64,000 nucleotides of DNA from Polytrichum commune (taxonomy: Eukaryota > Streptophyta > Polytrichopsida > Polytrichales > Polytrichaceae): positions 29,483,666-29,547,665 of the forward strand of contig OX485807.1 in NCBI GenBank assembly GCA_950295325.1. The letters run 5' to 3'. The translations under genes and the position numbers were made by a program. The notes beneath the pieces are model-generated. The model was not told the DNA's origin. It saw only the letters and a list, made by a program, of their open reading frames with translations, and ran no database searches. Positions 24,954-38,800 of this stretch are shown here, in pieces; position 1 is the stretch's first letter, and the number at the start of each line of letters is the position of its first letter.

Positions 24954-25850
24954 TCCCCAAGGAATCGATCAATCCTTACTTGACCAAACATATCCCTCAC
25001 TATCTTCACTCATTAATGTTTCTTCTTATCTTGGTGTGATTTAAAATTGAGGAGGTGAAAAAAAGAACATGCAAGCCCACTTAAGTGAAAAATCCCAAAC
25101 AACGGATATGTATGTTTATGCCAATCCTCAGTTAAGCCAGAGAATTACCTCCGCACTCTTCCTCAAATTAGCATTCACCACAATACCAAGAGTGAGGGGC
25201 TGACCTTCGTCATGCATCACATCAAAGATTGAAGCATCACCCTCTTATTTCTAACATAAAGCGATGACTAGGGAATTACCCTCTACAACGGATAACGACA
25301 AAGACAAGTACAAAAATCCTTCCTTAATTAATTAACAATTTCACTTTGAAGAATGTCATACCTTAAGCAATTCGTTTCTCCCTGTACGTTAGCACTCGCC
25401 CTCGACCGTAACTCACTGTGACATCAACACAATAACTCTAACTAACAATTCTAATCTAAAACCTCAATTTAAAAATCCCCTAACTTGGAGACTCACCCAA
25501 AAGTGAGTGTCAAAGTTGACTCTTCCTAAAATCAATTATCCCTCTAAATTTTTTAATGAACTAAGTGCCCATACTATTAGTGTAAGATTCTTATGCCATC
25601 CCCAAAAGGGTTTAGGACATACCTTAGCCACGCTCCTTCCTCAAAATGAAATTGCATAAATTACAATGCAATTCATTCTAAGGAAAGAATTGAAATGCCA
25701 CTAATCTAATAAACACAAGAACTCAAAAACCAATGTGAAACACTTACCATACACCAAGTGCTCCTTCTTCTCTCTCAAGTTCGTGCTTCCAAGTTTTGAT
25801 CCTCTAATCCCGTTTCACTCCCGGTGGACGCACCATTTATGTCAGCCACA
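24954..25850 (-). mobile_element. 5' untranslated region of the Ty3-type remnant, with a primer-binding site
   Basis: Upstream of the gag start lies non-coding DNA ending in TGGTGCGTCCACCGGGAGTG on the minus strand (25816-25835). This looks like a primer-binding site complementary to the 3' end of a tRNA, and resembles that of tRNA-Gly(UCC). The 5' LTR should therefore lie at higher coordinates, but no second LTR is present to fix its limits. Confidence 0.5.
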
Positions 25851-27060
25851 AACCCCCACCCTTAGCGTCTTAGTCCAGGTGAGAGCCCATGACCCACATT
25901 TGCCATTGTAATTTTGATGGTTGGGAAAGTTCGCCACTCCCTTACTCCATAATGTAGATTTAACACACACACACAATTTTATTCAACAATGATCAAGTAA
26001 GTATTTAGAAAACATTGGTTATTCCACTGATCATCATGTCCCCACCTTCCAACACCACAATCTAACACCCACCCTTCATGGATGGGTTTTCTAATCCCTA
26101 ATGCCAATGTTAATTAACCCCTAGCACAACCTATGATCTAACTCCCAATAAATCAAATCCAACCATAACCTAGGTACTGGGCCCAACACCCACAACCCCT
26201 TAATTGCCTAACCACCGGTGTTGTCACCACATCAAGGAAGTTGCTCCTATGGCAGGTGGCACAGTCTGATGGTCTGTGGTCTGCCTTTCAGTGCCCGTCA
26301 CTATTAACCATCAGTTTCTAAGCCCTGCCTCCCTCATGTCGGTGAAACTAGCCGTCGATCTGAACCTCCTTCCCTGGAATCCCTTCGACTGCCCTTCAGC
26401 CCATTGGAGTCGGCTGCATTGCGCAACCAAGGCCGCAGCAGGCACAACTTCACCTCAGAGTTCACATTCCACTCCTCAACTTCTAATTCCCCCCTCTGCC
26501 CTCCGAATCTCTTGCGGCAGAGGCGAATTCTTGAGACTGAATGCACGCTATGAAGCTACAATGCACTCAATTCGGTGTCTTCACCTAACTGCCATGTGCA
26601 TACTTGAATTTGAGCAGTTCGCTCTCCCCTTCTACCACACCTGTGGAATTCTGGGCCACTCCATCTAGTCAATTTTGGTTGCCTCAAGATGGCCGAGTCT
26701 ATCACCCACATTTCACTTCACACACCCTTCCCCCATGGTGAGGATTCGGCTGCAAATGCAGCCTCCTGACTCCAACCCACCCAGCCTGAGTAGGCTCCGA
26801 AGATTTGTTCCCCGCACCCTGGCTCGGCCTTCAGCTTGGTTGGCTATCGAGGATTCCTGCCCCTGTAGCCTCACGGGCCATGTTCACCGCCTCCTTGGCA
26901 ACCATGTTGGAATACGTCGAGGAAGAGGAAGCAGACCAAGGATTGCCGCAGCTTGTCCACCTCCGAGCTTCGCCTGCCGCAATTTTCTAGGGTGTCTGGC
27001 CCCTAGTCCCAAAATGAACAGCCACCAAGCCTAAACCTACCACCTAGCACTCGGCTACAT
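25851..27060. other. Possible LTR of the Ty3-type element; GC-richer block
   Basis: This stretch follows the primer-binding site in the position of a 5' LTR. The 26240-27040 part is clearly richer in G and C than its surroundings and has ORFs in several frames without any recognisable motif. An LTR or an unrelated decayed gene are both possible. Confidence 0.3.
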
Positions 27061-30000
27061 GGCCCAGTTCATAATCCTAATAAGACATTCCCTAAGCTTT
27101 AATTCACTCCCGCTACCCCTTCACAAACTCACGGCACAACCACCTAGTCAATTGGACAAATTCTTTCTCTACTCTTAACTACAAAATACCAAATTCTAAC
27201 TTTAACGGTTGTGTCGCACCTTAACTCGGAACTCCACTTTTTTTTTATGGTTAAGAATAATTACTGAAAAATCCAATCCCAAATTCTGGTAAATTCAAGC
27301 GTAAAACACATGTGGGCACTTAATTTGGGCTCACACACCGCACCATCAACAAAACAAATGCAGATGGTCGCATTTGCAAGAGCTATGGACGGGACCATAA
27401 TTTTGAAGGTCACCATGATTCCACGCCCTGGATTTGGTTGCGTTATCATGTTGCAGTCCAAACCTGCACCTACTCAATCAATTTACCAACTCATAGTGAG
27501 TTCCCTGCCTGAGAGTAATTGCCTAGCCTTCAAGGATATGATATCAAAGTTTGGCCACAAACGAAATTCGTTCCTGCATTGTAAGCACCTCTATTTCATA
27601 TTTGTCAAGGTCTCTAATGTAGACCCCGAAGTTGACTTGTTCATTCACGCCCCTACATTTAACTTTAATGAGGTCAAACTCATCCTCGAAGGGGGCCTCT
27701 TGAGACAATCTACTTCCTAAAATTCCTCTTATCCTAGCACTACATTTTGTCCTAATGGATGTGGTCATTTCTGGATTTTATGTGAACTCATAATTGTTTG
27801 CTATAATAAATATAATCTCATGGATTATTTTTATTCTCTTCAAAATATTGTATTATAATATTCAATTGTGACATGTGTCTCTCTCCCGGTTGAACATTTC
27901 ATGTTCAAATTGGAGGTGCTTCCTATTCTATCAAATCTACTTCTGTATTGCCAACCTCCTAGATGTTTCATCATCCCTTTTTAATGGAGGTGGACTCAGT
28001 CGAAGCAAATCAACGTACGAAACTGTTTTATCCCTTATTCTATCCTTCAAAGGACGACGATGCGGCGATAATCCTTTCATTCTCTCGCGAAACGACAAAG
28101 GCCTCGAAAATTCACCTACCACCTTGACCTCCTTCTCCTTGTCGCTCGATTTCTCTTCATTCAACTCAACTGCATCATCTGCCTCACTATTCATGCACCT
28201 TGTGGCGTCCTTCTCCTGTACATCCGCTCGTCTCTTTTCATTTTTTACGTATTGTTTCTACTCCTCCTGTATCCTCCACCTCCATGTTTGTGTGGACTGC
28301 GAAAATGGAGTCAGCTCATAGTCACTATATTGATTTCTAGCACCTATGTCATTTTCCGGCGATGAATTAAAGGGAACATGGGGATCTCCTAGACTTCTAA
28401 TCTCTTTCTCCCATCCTAGGCTAGTGAATATGTCTCTCTCCTCTCCCATCGTGTGCATATGTTTCTACATTTGTATTGGATACGAGTTTAACTTATGTCC
28501 TCATATATATTCAGCTAAAGACAATCTCTTCGAGCACAAATAATAATTGTTGAAGTCCAAGCTCTAGAGTTGACTCACACATAGGACAAACACAAAAGTG
28601 ATGGAATAAAAACGAAGCAAGTCGGTTGCCCTTTGTATTTTGATTGACTCATTCTTCAATATACCAATCTCGATAAAATCATTTTCATTTAAACCCTTTT
28701 TGGGATCACCCTTGGTTTTAATCATATACTTATCTATTTTATCATAAATTTTACATCATTTTAGTACTTCCCGGTTTCCAAATTTACTGAAACCATTTCA
28801 AATTCAGGTCGTTTTAATTTATTTTTGGACCTGTACATTCCATGGAAATAGGTCATACATTTTTATTATTTTGGAAGATTCTAGGTATATTCGACCCTAT
28901 TTTAAAACGTTGCTAAATTTAATCTGGCAATTTCCTATTTTTACTTCTTCTCCGCTCTCCGCTCACCGCTCACATAGGAGTGTCGTCCCCCCTCAGGTGG
29001 GCTTACAGTAGGATCCATGTGAGCCAAGAACCTTGGGGGCCAAAACACCCATTGAATGGACCTTACTTTCAGACTTAGGATTGCAAGACCTACTTCTCAA
29101 ATTAGGAGTAGTATTTTCTTGAGTGAAGACCGTTGAGATTTGACAAGAAAACAATGCCACATTAGCACCACTTCAATTTTTCATACCTCAGACATGGGCC
29201 CTCATGTTACTCCTTGGGTCCAAAATTTTGTTGTCAACCAATAAGGATGCTCAATTTTTGAGTGTCTTTGATCTTGGACCACATTAAGGTCCTTGTACTT
29301 GGGGGTTCAACCCCCCCCCCCCCCTTAAGACTATAGGCTAAACCCTCATTTCATAGAATTTGATCATTATGGGTTAGAAAGTTCTTATATTGAACAAAAT
29401 ATGCTTTGATGGACTTATGAACTACTCAACATTGGACCAAAGCTTGTAGATCGTTTTCTCAAATTTTTGCTCTCAACCAAAAGGATTGCTTGATTTTGGA
29501 GTGTCTTTGGTCTTGGACCCTAGTGTTGTGAACCCACCCTTAAGTTATTAATATAAAGTGGCCCTAAGCCCTAGCCATGTTGGCAATTACACAAGTTTTC
29601 CTTTGAGTGTAAGTAATGCCCCCTTCCCATCCGACTTTAGCTTAGCCTAAAAGTTCATGCTAAAAACACGGCCTTCACACCATTAAAGCTATATAGTCCC
29701 GAGACAATTGACAAAGGGTGTGGCATGGTTTAAAGGTGGAGGTTTGAAGCCTCAAACACCAACCGTCCCATTGGTACCTAAGGTAGATGAGGCTAATGTG
29801 GACACCTCTAGCTTTGTGGAATCATCTAACCGATGGTTTCAAGCATTAGAAGCTTGAACATGTTAGCAATTTCAAATCAAGACCAAAGAATTTGAATTTG
29901 TTGAAACTGGAGTTGAGGTAGGTCTTGATCTATGCGCCGGAATCAAAGATACTTTACTTTCCAATGTGGTGTTATAGAGGGAACTCTTTTATCGTTCAAT

Positions 30001-31626
30001 GTTGTGTAAGTGGACAACATCATTAGCACATTTTTGCATGGGTCATTTGCCAATATAAACCAAGTTTATTGCCAAGTTTAATAGGTTGTGTCATGTCTCT
30101 AAAGTGGTCACAAGTAAGATAAAATGTTGATGAATTGTTTTTTCATTATAGAATACCCACAATGTAAGTTGGTTGGCACCTCACAACCACATGCCACCTC
30201 CTAATTTGCCCACCTCGGGCACAAAAATCAAGCGTGTCATAGCTTAGTGGATAGCACTCCTCATTATGAAGGATGGTGGGTGTAGTTTGACTTCTGCGAA
30301 GGTGACTAACCCAAATATCATGAAGGCGGCAGCTAAATCACCATGTATTACTCATGCATAGAATTAAAGCGACTGTATCGCTGATTAGGAGCCAAAAATA
30401 AGTGGTAGATTAAGGAATCTAACCAAATTAGCCTAATCTACCTTTGATATGAGGCAAGAATGTAGGACCTTTTAAAGTGTCGCCTCCGGCCCTTGTGATT
30501 GCTTGCTTTTAGTCTTAGCTACAAAAGCACGAGAAACTTCATTAACAAAAACCGATGGTAAAACAGATGAGTGGTAGGCATTCGGGGATGGGACATAAGC
30601 TATCCAACATGTCATTGCTTGGTAAATAAAACAATGTACGATGTGAAAGCCACTTCATTAAAACATACTCGAAAACCTCCAGAGCAAGTTCTTGTAGGTA
30701 CACCGGGATAGCCAAGTGCCTCCGCCATAGCCGAGAGACCTTTACCCGGGTTTTAGGAAAGACAATGGTTATTTGCATGCTAAATTGAGGTGGGGAGGGG
30801 GCATAAGCAACTTGTCCTACAAGCATGCTTATGCAAGTCTTTGCTTATTTCTTTGCATGCAACAACATCAAGGAATGAAGAGAAGTTGTGACCATGGTGG
30901 TCCTCCAACCCTAATCCCCACCCTAAGTTAACCATACATGCCTGCATCATGAGCGACATTCACAACAACGATGGCAGCTTCTCCTGCTCCTCCTCAATTT
31001 CTCATCAGAAGTTCTTACTTGACTTCTTCACATGTTTCATGTTATGTGGGATGATGGTGTTTGAGAATCGCAGCAGCAGCAGGGATGCCTTGGCAACATT
31101 CATAACATTGGAGGTGGATTTTTAATCTTCATGTTGTGACTTGCATTTTAGCATATTGTTGTGAGGAAGTGCCACATTGTCATAAAGAAGAAAAAAAAAA
31201 CAGGTCATCTCTGGATCCAGAATTTCGTCGAGCCTAGAAATGCACTGCAAAATGAGGAGTATATTTTCCAGCTTTTGTCAACGTTTTGAGGTTTGCAACT
31301 CAATTGGAATTTGTTGTTGCAGGGGGATGTTGAGCAAATGGTGGACGCATTTCACCTAGAATTGCAGTGAGGTAATGCTAAAATTGTCATGGAATTCTCA
31401 ATTGGGAATGATGAAGCTCCTTGTTATGTGATGACGTTGTGCACTCTTTGTCGTTGTCGCCATGCTTAAAGTGGCAGCTTAGCGTCTTGGATGAGTTCTC
31501 CATTTGTTTCTCCAAATAAGAAATTTAACCCTCACCAGCTGCCCTGGCAATCCCCTGAGTTTCCTGTTATCCTCAGAAACTGATAAGCAACGATGTTTTA
31601 TTTTGTGGGTCAAAATTGTCTCTGAT
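27061..31626. other. Gene-poor repeat DNA upstream of the ThrE-like gene
   Basis: Minus-strand ORFs at 27544-27768, 27937-28194 and 28258-28458 are charged and gag-like in flavour but have no motif I can name. Family-E blocks (CACATTAGCACCACTT, CTTGGGTCCAAAATTTTG, AGTGTCTTTGGTCTTGGACC) repeat at about 29140-29290 and 29430-29540, and again at 49880-50060. A run of C lies near 29311. No supportable gene. Confidence 0.4.
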
Positions 31627-32200
31627 CATTGCTATTGAGGTAATGTTGCACACATGGTCATTGGGTTAGTACTCCACTCTTAAGTTGGTTGTAAATGTCG
31701 AGTCAAGATTTTGCACATCCAAGGCTACTACCATGACCTTGTTAAGATATTGGGGGAGTTCGCCCTTTTGAGTATAGGCATGAAAGAGGTAAAGTTGGCA
31801 TGAATGAGCTGCATTTCCAACATTCAGCCTTAAACTCCGTGAGGAATGGCTCATTTTATTCTTGGGAATAAGGCGCATCAAGGGGTCTTACAATGTTTTG
31901 ATCTTTTAATGTTGTGACAGAAATTGTATGCAATTTGTGCCATTATCATTGCTATTGAGGTAATGTTGCACACATTGCCACTAGGTTGCTACTTCACTCA
32001 TTTGGTCTTATTTCAGAGTCAAGATATCGCACTGTGTGAAGCTACTATCATAAGCAAAACAATGTTAAGATAGTGTTGAGTTCACCCTTTTGAGTTTAGG
32101 CATGAATAGGGTTACACGGCACGAATGAGCTGTGTTTCTGAGGTTCAGCCTTGACTCGGTGAGGAATGGCCCATTTGATTCTTTGGCCATCAACGCTTCC
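31627..32200. repeat. 320-bp tandem duplication upstream of the ThrE-like gene
   Basis: Copies begin at 31627 and 31947 with the shared start CATTGCTATTGAGGTAATGT and share further blocks such as TTCACCCTTTTGAG/TTCGCCCTTTTGAG and GTGAGGAATGGC at the same offset. It lies 0.6-1.2 kb upstream of the ThrE-like start codon. Confidence 0.75.
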
Positions 32201-32233
32201 CTCCTATGGGGCCTTAATTAACAATGTTATGAA

Positions 32234-32609
32234 CAGTGTTGGTCTAGTATATGATAGGTGAATGCTTGGTATCAGTAATCGGCATCAATAATGGCGTCGA
32301 AGAACCTACCCATGGGTATCAACATTGGAATACCAGTCAAATATTGATATTTCGTGGGTGTGTCAAAGGTGAGAGAATGATTATTTACCGGAGTTATTGT
32401 TTGGGTGGATACCATTGTAAACCATATTGATACTTGGGCGAGTTCACCTGGGTATGAAGGTTATTGCATCTTGCATGGTGTATAGACCAGAATGGTATTG
32501 AAAACAAAAATACCGTCAAATACACATACCCTATTGGTATCAAAAAATGTGAAATCCCCATTATAGATACCCAAATGGTATAAAAAAAGATGATACCAGA
32601 CCAACACTG
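32234..32609. mobile_element. hAT-type miniature element (family F), upstream of the ThrE-like gene
   Basis: Ends CAGTGTTGGTCTAGTAT and its inverse ATACCAGACCAACACTG form terminal inverted repeats with the CAGTG start seen in hAT elements. Flanking 8-mers GTTATGAA and GCTATGAC agree at six positions. The 376-bp interior is rich in GGTATCAA/TTGATACC motifs. Related copies lie at 40449-40782 and 58971-59341. It ends 206 bp before the ThrE-like ATG. Confidence 0.75.
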
Positions 32610-32815
32610 GCTATGACCTTCTTATTCTGTGACCAAAATCTCATGCATATGTGACACATCTTAAGTATTAGGTGAGCTTTCTTTCATCTGTAGATTGAAT
32701 TTCCAGTATTATTGCATATGTGTGCTCATTGTGTTGAAGTTTTCGCATTTCATAACTTCATTACTTCAGGTTGGTGTTCTTCAACAAGGTAATTAATCTG
32801 AAGGCGTGTGTGGAG

Positions 32816-35800
32816 ATGCCATCAAACCTCAAGCAAAGGTTGCTAGAGAGATCAGGTAGCAAAATCCTAGGGAAGAAGGTAGATGGTCAGTCTAAGGTCC
32901 AATCTGCAGGTGCAAGAGGTTGTAGTGGGAGTAAAAAAGAAACATCAACAACACCTCATGGTTCATCAACAACAACCGAAGATGAGACAATGGGTAAATC
33001 CACCTTCCTACACTTTTAAAAGAAAAAAGGAAAAGTATGTATTGAGAATGAGCAACTGGAAACAAAAGGAAGGTCTTTCAAACTTCAAGTATGTTTGAAC
33101 ATTTCTTTATTAGTGTTGAGAATATATCAAAGAACTCACTTTCAACCACATCTATGATTTTTTTTTTTAAATTGTTTTACACAGAAGTACTACTTGGATT
33201 TGATCTCAATAGTCGTCCCTCTTCTTCGTTCAATCCTTGGAGTGAAGACAAAGAATTTATGGATTCTAGGCGAAAATTTGTCTTAGAGTAATTGCCTTCT
33301 ACAAATCCTCTCCCATGCTTTGGTCTTTCAATTCTCTTGTGGTGCCACATAGTAACTACAAACAAACTAGAACCAAAGAAAGTAAACTACAACCATTGCA
33401 AACACTCCCAACTACACCTTGTTGTAAGGTAGGCAAGGTAGAGTAGTTGTGGTTGTGATCATCATGAATGCACCTTATCCCTCCTTATTCTTCAAAAGTA
33501 GATCTACAGAAAGTCAACTACAACCATCAACCATCGGAATGGTGGGTTGTGTGTAAACGCCCCTTGAGTTCATTCAATGTGCAATTTTTTTTGGGTTGGA
33601 GCTTGTCCTCTTGATGGAGAGGAAAAAGGGCTGAATAATGTGTCTCTGGGCTTTGCACATGTTCCCAAGGAGCATATCCTAACCTTCCAAACCGTTGTCT
33701 AATTATTGCTCAGCTCAGAGGCTCTGAGGTATGAGGGCCTTACTCAATTACTTTCCTTAATCAGACACACATTCTTGAGTGGTATGTGGCTAGGAGTGGA
33801 TCTAAGGACAAACACCAAAAAGACATTGTGTGATTAAAAGAGATTGGACTGTGAGCTCAAAATTGTTTAACTACTCTAGGCTCAATAGTCAACATAATTG
33901 GGGGGGACCCAGATGACCACTTAATGAGCTCGAGAAACTTCACTTTCACATTGAATAAGATATTCATGTGAGCTCCAAGAATCATGAGGAAAATGGCTAC
34001 CGACATGATCCAGAATTGGCAATCGTCTCACACTATTGCGTGGGGCACATCATACAAGACGTGGGTGCAGAGCTAAAAGTGTCCATTTAAGGCCTGCTTT
34101 CCTTATGGCTTGCAGTGAATGGTTGTCACTCCTGGATGTGCTTATTTGTGAGAAATCTTTTGTGTGACAGAGCAAAAGGTGCAAAAGACGCAAGTGGGTA
34201 CATCCGCAAATCCAAGTATTGCGCAGCGGCGCCGTTTCATACTGCATTTAGCTGTAGCTCTTCACTCTTATGGCAGCTCGTCGTCCCGAACAGAGTATTT
34301 AATTGACAGAGCGGCGGATCGCCTCGATGTTGATACCAGCATTGCAGTGTTTCCAAACTTAGTCCTGCTATCATTCAATGGCGAAGGAAGCGAACTCAAC
34401 AGGCAAGCTCCACACTTAGATCCTTGTGTGATGTAGCTGGAAATGTTGTGGTAGTACAAAAGAAGAGATGACTCCAATGCATTGTCTGGGTAGATTTTTG
34501 GGCAAAATTCGTCGAGATCCAAGTATTTCCAAGTCCAACCAGTTACATGTTTATATCTTTTGGTTTTTCTTTATTAGTTTAAGGTGTATTCTGTAGATTC
34601 TATGAAGTGATCGGCAAGTTCCCTGATATCTTAAACCTATCCGGTAACTCAACCAGCCATCCTTGCAGTAGCAGTCGCATCTCCCTGTTCATAGCTCTGA
34701 TTTTGCCACCGGCATGAGTTATGGTCTCGCTTCACCTTCAAGCTAGTCTGATTCCAAATTTAATTCCGAAATGGTTATGATGTAAGGCGAGCTAGAGAAG
34801 TAAGAGTTATGGTGAAATAAGGACTAATATAGCCTAGACATGAGTGCAACTGTTGAGCTTGAACAAAGATTTCTGACCTGACTTAAGAGATGCCAAAATG
34901 GCTCTGGCTCTTGAAAATGTAAGGACCGCTGTTTGAATCAAAATGGCTTATTTTCTGCTTTGTCAAGGACGATGTCAATGCTGATTTGAGCGATGTTCTG
35001 GACAGTAAAGATTTACTACACGAAACAAGCAAACAGAGAAAGGAAAGGAGAATGGCACACAAGACTAAAAAACTTCGCTTTGATAGCAGGTGCAAGGTTT
35101 TTCTAAAGCCACATTCTGCAGATTTTCCATCTCTATTTATTTCAAATTGCAAGGTGGGTCTGCATTTGTCTGTTTACCTGCAACCAGTTCTTATTACTTA
35201 AAAAGCTGCCAAATGTCAGTATTTATTCTCTAGTAGTGGTCTCTAATAGTGGCATCCTAAATTTTGCATGCTAAGGACATTTTGGAATATGCAAAGGAAT
35301 AGTACATCAAGTTAGGATCACATGACCACTTCTGAAATCACCAATTATTATGCATTCTCAAGAAGACTCTCAAGATGTTAGTCACTTCATATTTATGTCC
35401 AATATTCCTAATTACTGGACCGCGTGTCTTCAGTTTCATAGTTTATAAGTTAAATTAAATGTTATCACAGGCAAGAAATACATATGTTGAAAGTGGAAAG
35501 TGATTTGGATGTGGACAAGCTCGGGCATGTCGATGAGCTTGCCAATTTGATTGGGAAGGATGGAGTGCCCTTTGTGTTTGCTGACTTGAGCCTAAAGGAA
35601 ATTGCAGTGGCACCCCCCGCATTCGGGAAGTGGTGGCGGCTTTTTGGATTTGCAGCGTCAGCATCTATGTCTGCCCCTCTTTTCTTTGACGGTACGTTTA
35701 TGTCGTTCCACTCCACATAAATCGTCTCTCACAACAATTACACTCATAATCGTCTTTCAAACCATATGAGCATAGTTACTATTATAATTATGTGCCCCTG

Positions 35801-38800
35801 TTATTGAGTCTTGTTGGTAATTGAAAGATGATATCAAATTGATTATTATCTATTTCAATGCGTTGATTATAGGTGTGTCCTAAACCGAACCTAATCACTG
35901 ATGCTCAAAACTTACTCATTTTAGGCAAGAATCTACAGGAGTCGCTTTTGTGGAAGGGCCACAATAAGGTGTAGTCACCTACTCATTTATGCTCTAAATC
36001 AAAGTGGTAAACATGCGCAACTCATCCAACGCATGATTTTCTGAATAAAACAAGGTGGAGGACGATAATTTGTCAGGCCTAAATAGTTGATTGATTTTGT
36101 TAATGGAGCACTTGGTGGCAGGCGGACCATGGGATGCCGTCTTCTCGTTCTTTCTTGGCCTTACTGTTGGCATTCTTGACTTAATTGCATCCAAGTTTAC
36201 CCGATTTGCTGCTGTGGTGGAATTCTGCGCTGCGTTAATTGTCTCTTTCTTAGCCCACTGCATTTCAGTGTACCTGAAAGCATATGGCTTGTGCTACTTT
36301 GCAATGACTCTTGGCGCGCTTGTGCAGCTTCTTCCAGGTACAAATTTGTAGGCTCTGTTCTCATTTTTCCCAGGTCCTGAATATTTCTGAATAGTAGTTC
36401 TCATTTCACCGAGACGATATTGTATCAAATGGAGGTCACTGACATGTGTCTCTTGTCCTTCAAAGGGTTTGCCTGCACATCATTCATCTAAACTGATGAT
36501 GGTAAATACTGTGGGCCACACTGTTGAGATTAGTTCCAGACTAAAAACGTGGGGATTGTATTGTGGGTCCACATTGTTTACCAACCCACTGGTTTTAACA
36601 TCAGAGGTCCATGTTATAAGGTACATCATTTCTATTGGATTGAAAATAACGTCCATTCTCAAGACTTCCAATTAGGAAAGGAGGTGGGCACAACAAGTGT
36701 ACTGAGAATTGCACACTACAAGGTTGCCTAGGGTAAGTCACACTAAACGTCTCCCCACATTATGTGCCATAATTAGTGGTCATCATTTTGATGCCAACAT
36801 TTTATTTACAAAATTATGGTTGATGGTGTGGTGAGAGTGGGGCGGAGCAGGGATGGCGCTTACATTAGGGGCGAGCGAGATGTTTGCAAAGGCACATGTG
36901 ACAGGCTCAGCCAGCATCATGTCTGGCTTATATTCGTCGATGCAACTTGGTTTTGGTCTTGCAACAGGAGAAAATCTAATGTGGTGGGATAGAGACCCTG
37001 TTTCCGCAACTTGCATTCCTACAGACTTTCCACATTGGTGGAACCTCATTTGGTAGGTGGTTTCATTATGTATGGTAGACAAGTGTAATTTGAATACTTT
37101 CTCGTAGGATATGAAACCCGCCATTAGTGCGAATCGATTCGCAATTCCAAATCATGCCCCTAGCCATGTGCCTCATAAGTTTTGGAGTTCATATGAGCAT
37201 CTTATTCATTATCAATGTGAAGATTCTCCTTCTCATCAAGTGGTCATATGGGTCTGCCTCAATGATGTTGACTATTGAGCCTAGAATGGTTAGCATATCT
37301 TGAGCACATAGCCCAATCTCTTTTGAACACATATCTTTTTTGGTTTACATTCTTAGATTCACACCTTACCACATACCGCTCAAATATGGGCGTCTAGATT
37401 ATTGCTACGTTTGACTCAACCACTCCTACCTCACTAGTTAAGCATATGTTAGCTTTTTGTAGTTTGAACCCTCTTTGACAAAGTGACAGATGAGGCCCCT
37501 TTTACACAAGAGCTTGATTTGTGAGCTCTAACTTGCAATTTTTTGTGAATTTGATACTTGGGAGTTGACAAATCTTTCATCCAAATCTCAAACTATTGAG
37601 ACCTGACCAATCTTCAAGCTCTTGATAGTTTGTGCAATTGTAAAATAGTGACGAAATTGAAACATCGAAGGGGGAATGATGCTAAACAAAGAAGTCTTCA
37701 TGACATGCCAAGGAATGCTTGGAAGGCCATTGGCTTGGGGCACACAAAATGAGGCTCACACTCTTGACATTCCTTAAGGTAGCTTAGGATTTAGACCAAG
37801 AGCTTGTTGTATTTGTTCCACTTGGGATCCATTAAGGTGGCATTTGAGCATTGTTAGTATGGTAAAAAGTTCAAGCTATCAAGTTGCAACTTCAAGTATA
37901 AAGTAGATCGGAGGGAACAAGCCTGCATAAGAGGCTCACCTGCCAATGAGAAGGCTCCCTTGTTTGAGCTCACAATCTTTAAGCTCACAACCTCCCGGTA
38001 GTGAGACAAAGACTGAGAGACTGGGATAAAAGATATGTAACGTAGATGTGTAATATTTGGAAAAAAATTCTCTTTGCACCCCACTTCTCGTAGGATATGA
38101 AACATGCAACTAGCAAATCCAAATCACGCCCATAGCCATCTGCCTCACAACTCGGAGCTCATATGGTTATTGTTATCATCATCAAGTGAAAATTCTCATG
38201 CTCATTAAGTGGCCATCTACATCCTCCCAATCATGTCAACTGTTGAACCTAAAGTGGTTAGCATTAGTTGTTGAACATATAGTCCAATCTCTTTCAAGCA
38301 CGTGTTTTTTTGGTATTATTTCTTAGATCTGCACCTAACCACACACCACTCAAATATAGGTGTCCAGATCATCGGTGTGTTGGAATTAAGCACGTCTTCT
38401 TTACAGGGAAACACACCAGATATTGACATCAACAATGTGGTGATGATACAGGTTTTTGGGGTACCTGGTTGCTTCCAACATATTACTCATGGCGCGCCTT
38501 GATCAGTGGCCGGGCATGACTTTGGTTGCATTAGTTGGATATTTGGTTTCCAATTTAACAGCTCATTACCTTTCCTCGAGTACCTGTTCAGCTGTATCTG
38601 CATTTGCTGTGGGCGTTGCAGGTTCAGTATCTTGATTTTTGTTTGCAAAGTCCTGTTTCTCGTTCCTCTTTAAATGTCCTCTTAATTGGAGTGTCTTGCG
38701 AGATGCTTAGAGCAGTGATTGGGGAGATTTTTGGGCATTATCGGTTGAGATCCTTCCTAGTGTTTTCAACTCCAACCAGTTACATGTTGATGACATCCTT

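Noticed and set aside
26276-27034. Two plus-strand ORFs (130 and 119 codons) in a GC-richer block
   Set aside because: Pro/Ser-rich, no motif, open in several frames because of base composition, and located where an LTR is expected.
27544-28458. Overlapping ORFs on both strands, up to 148 codons
   Set aside because: Charged, gag-like flavour on the minus strand but no domain, no splice link and several stops. Not enough to call a gene.
34883-35201. Lys/Arg-rich plus-strand ORF with a hydrophobic minus-strand ORF opposite, in ThrE-like intron 2
   Set aside because: Including it would break the reading phase between the flanking exons, and it resembles no ThrE segment.
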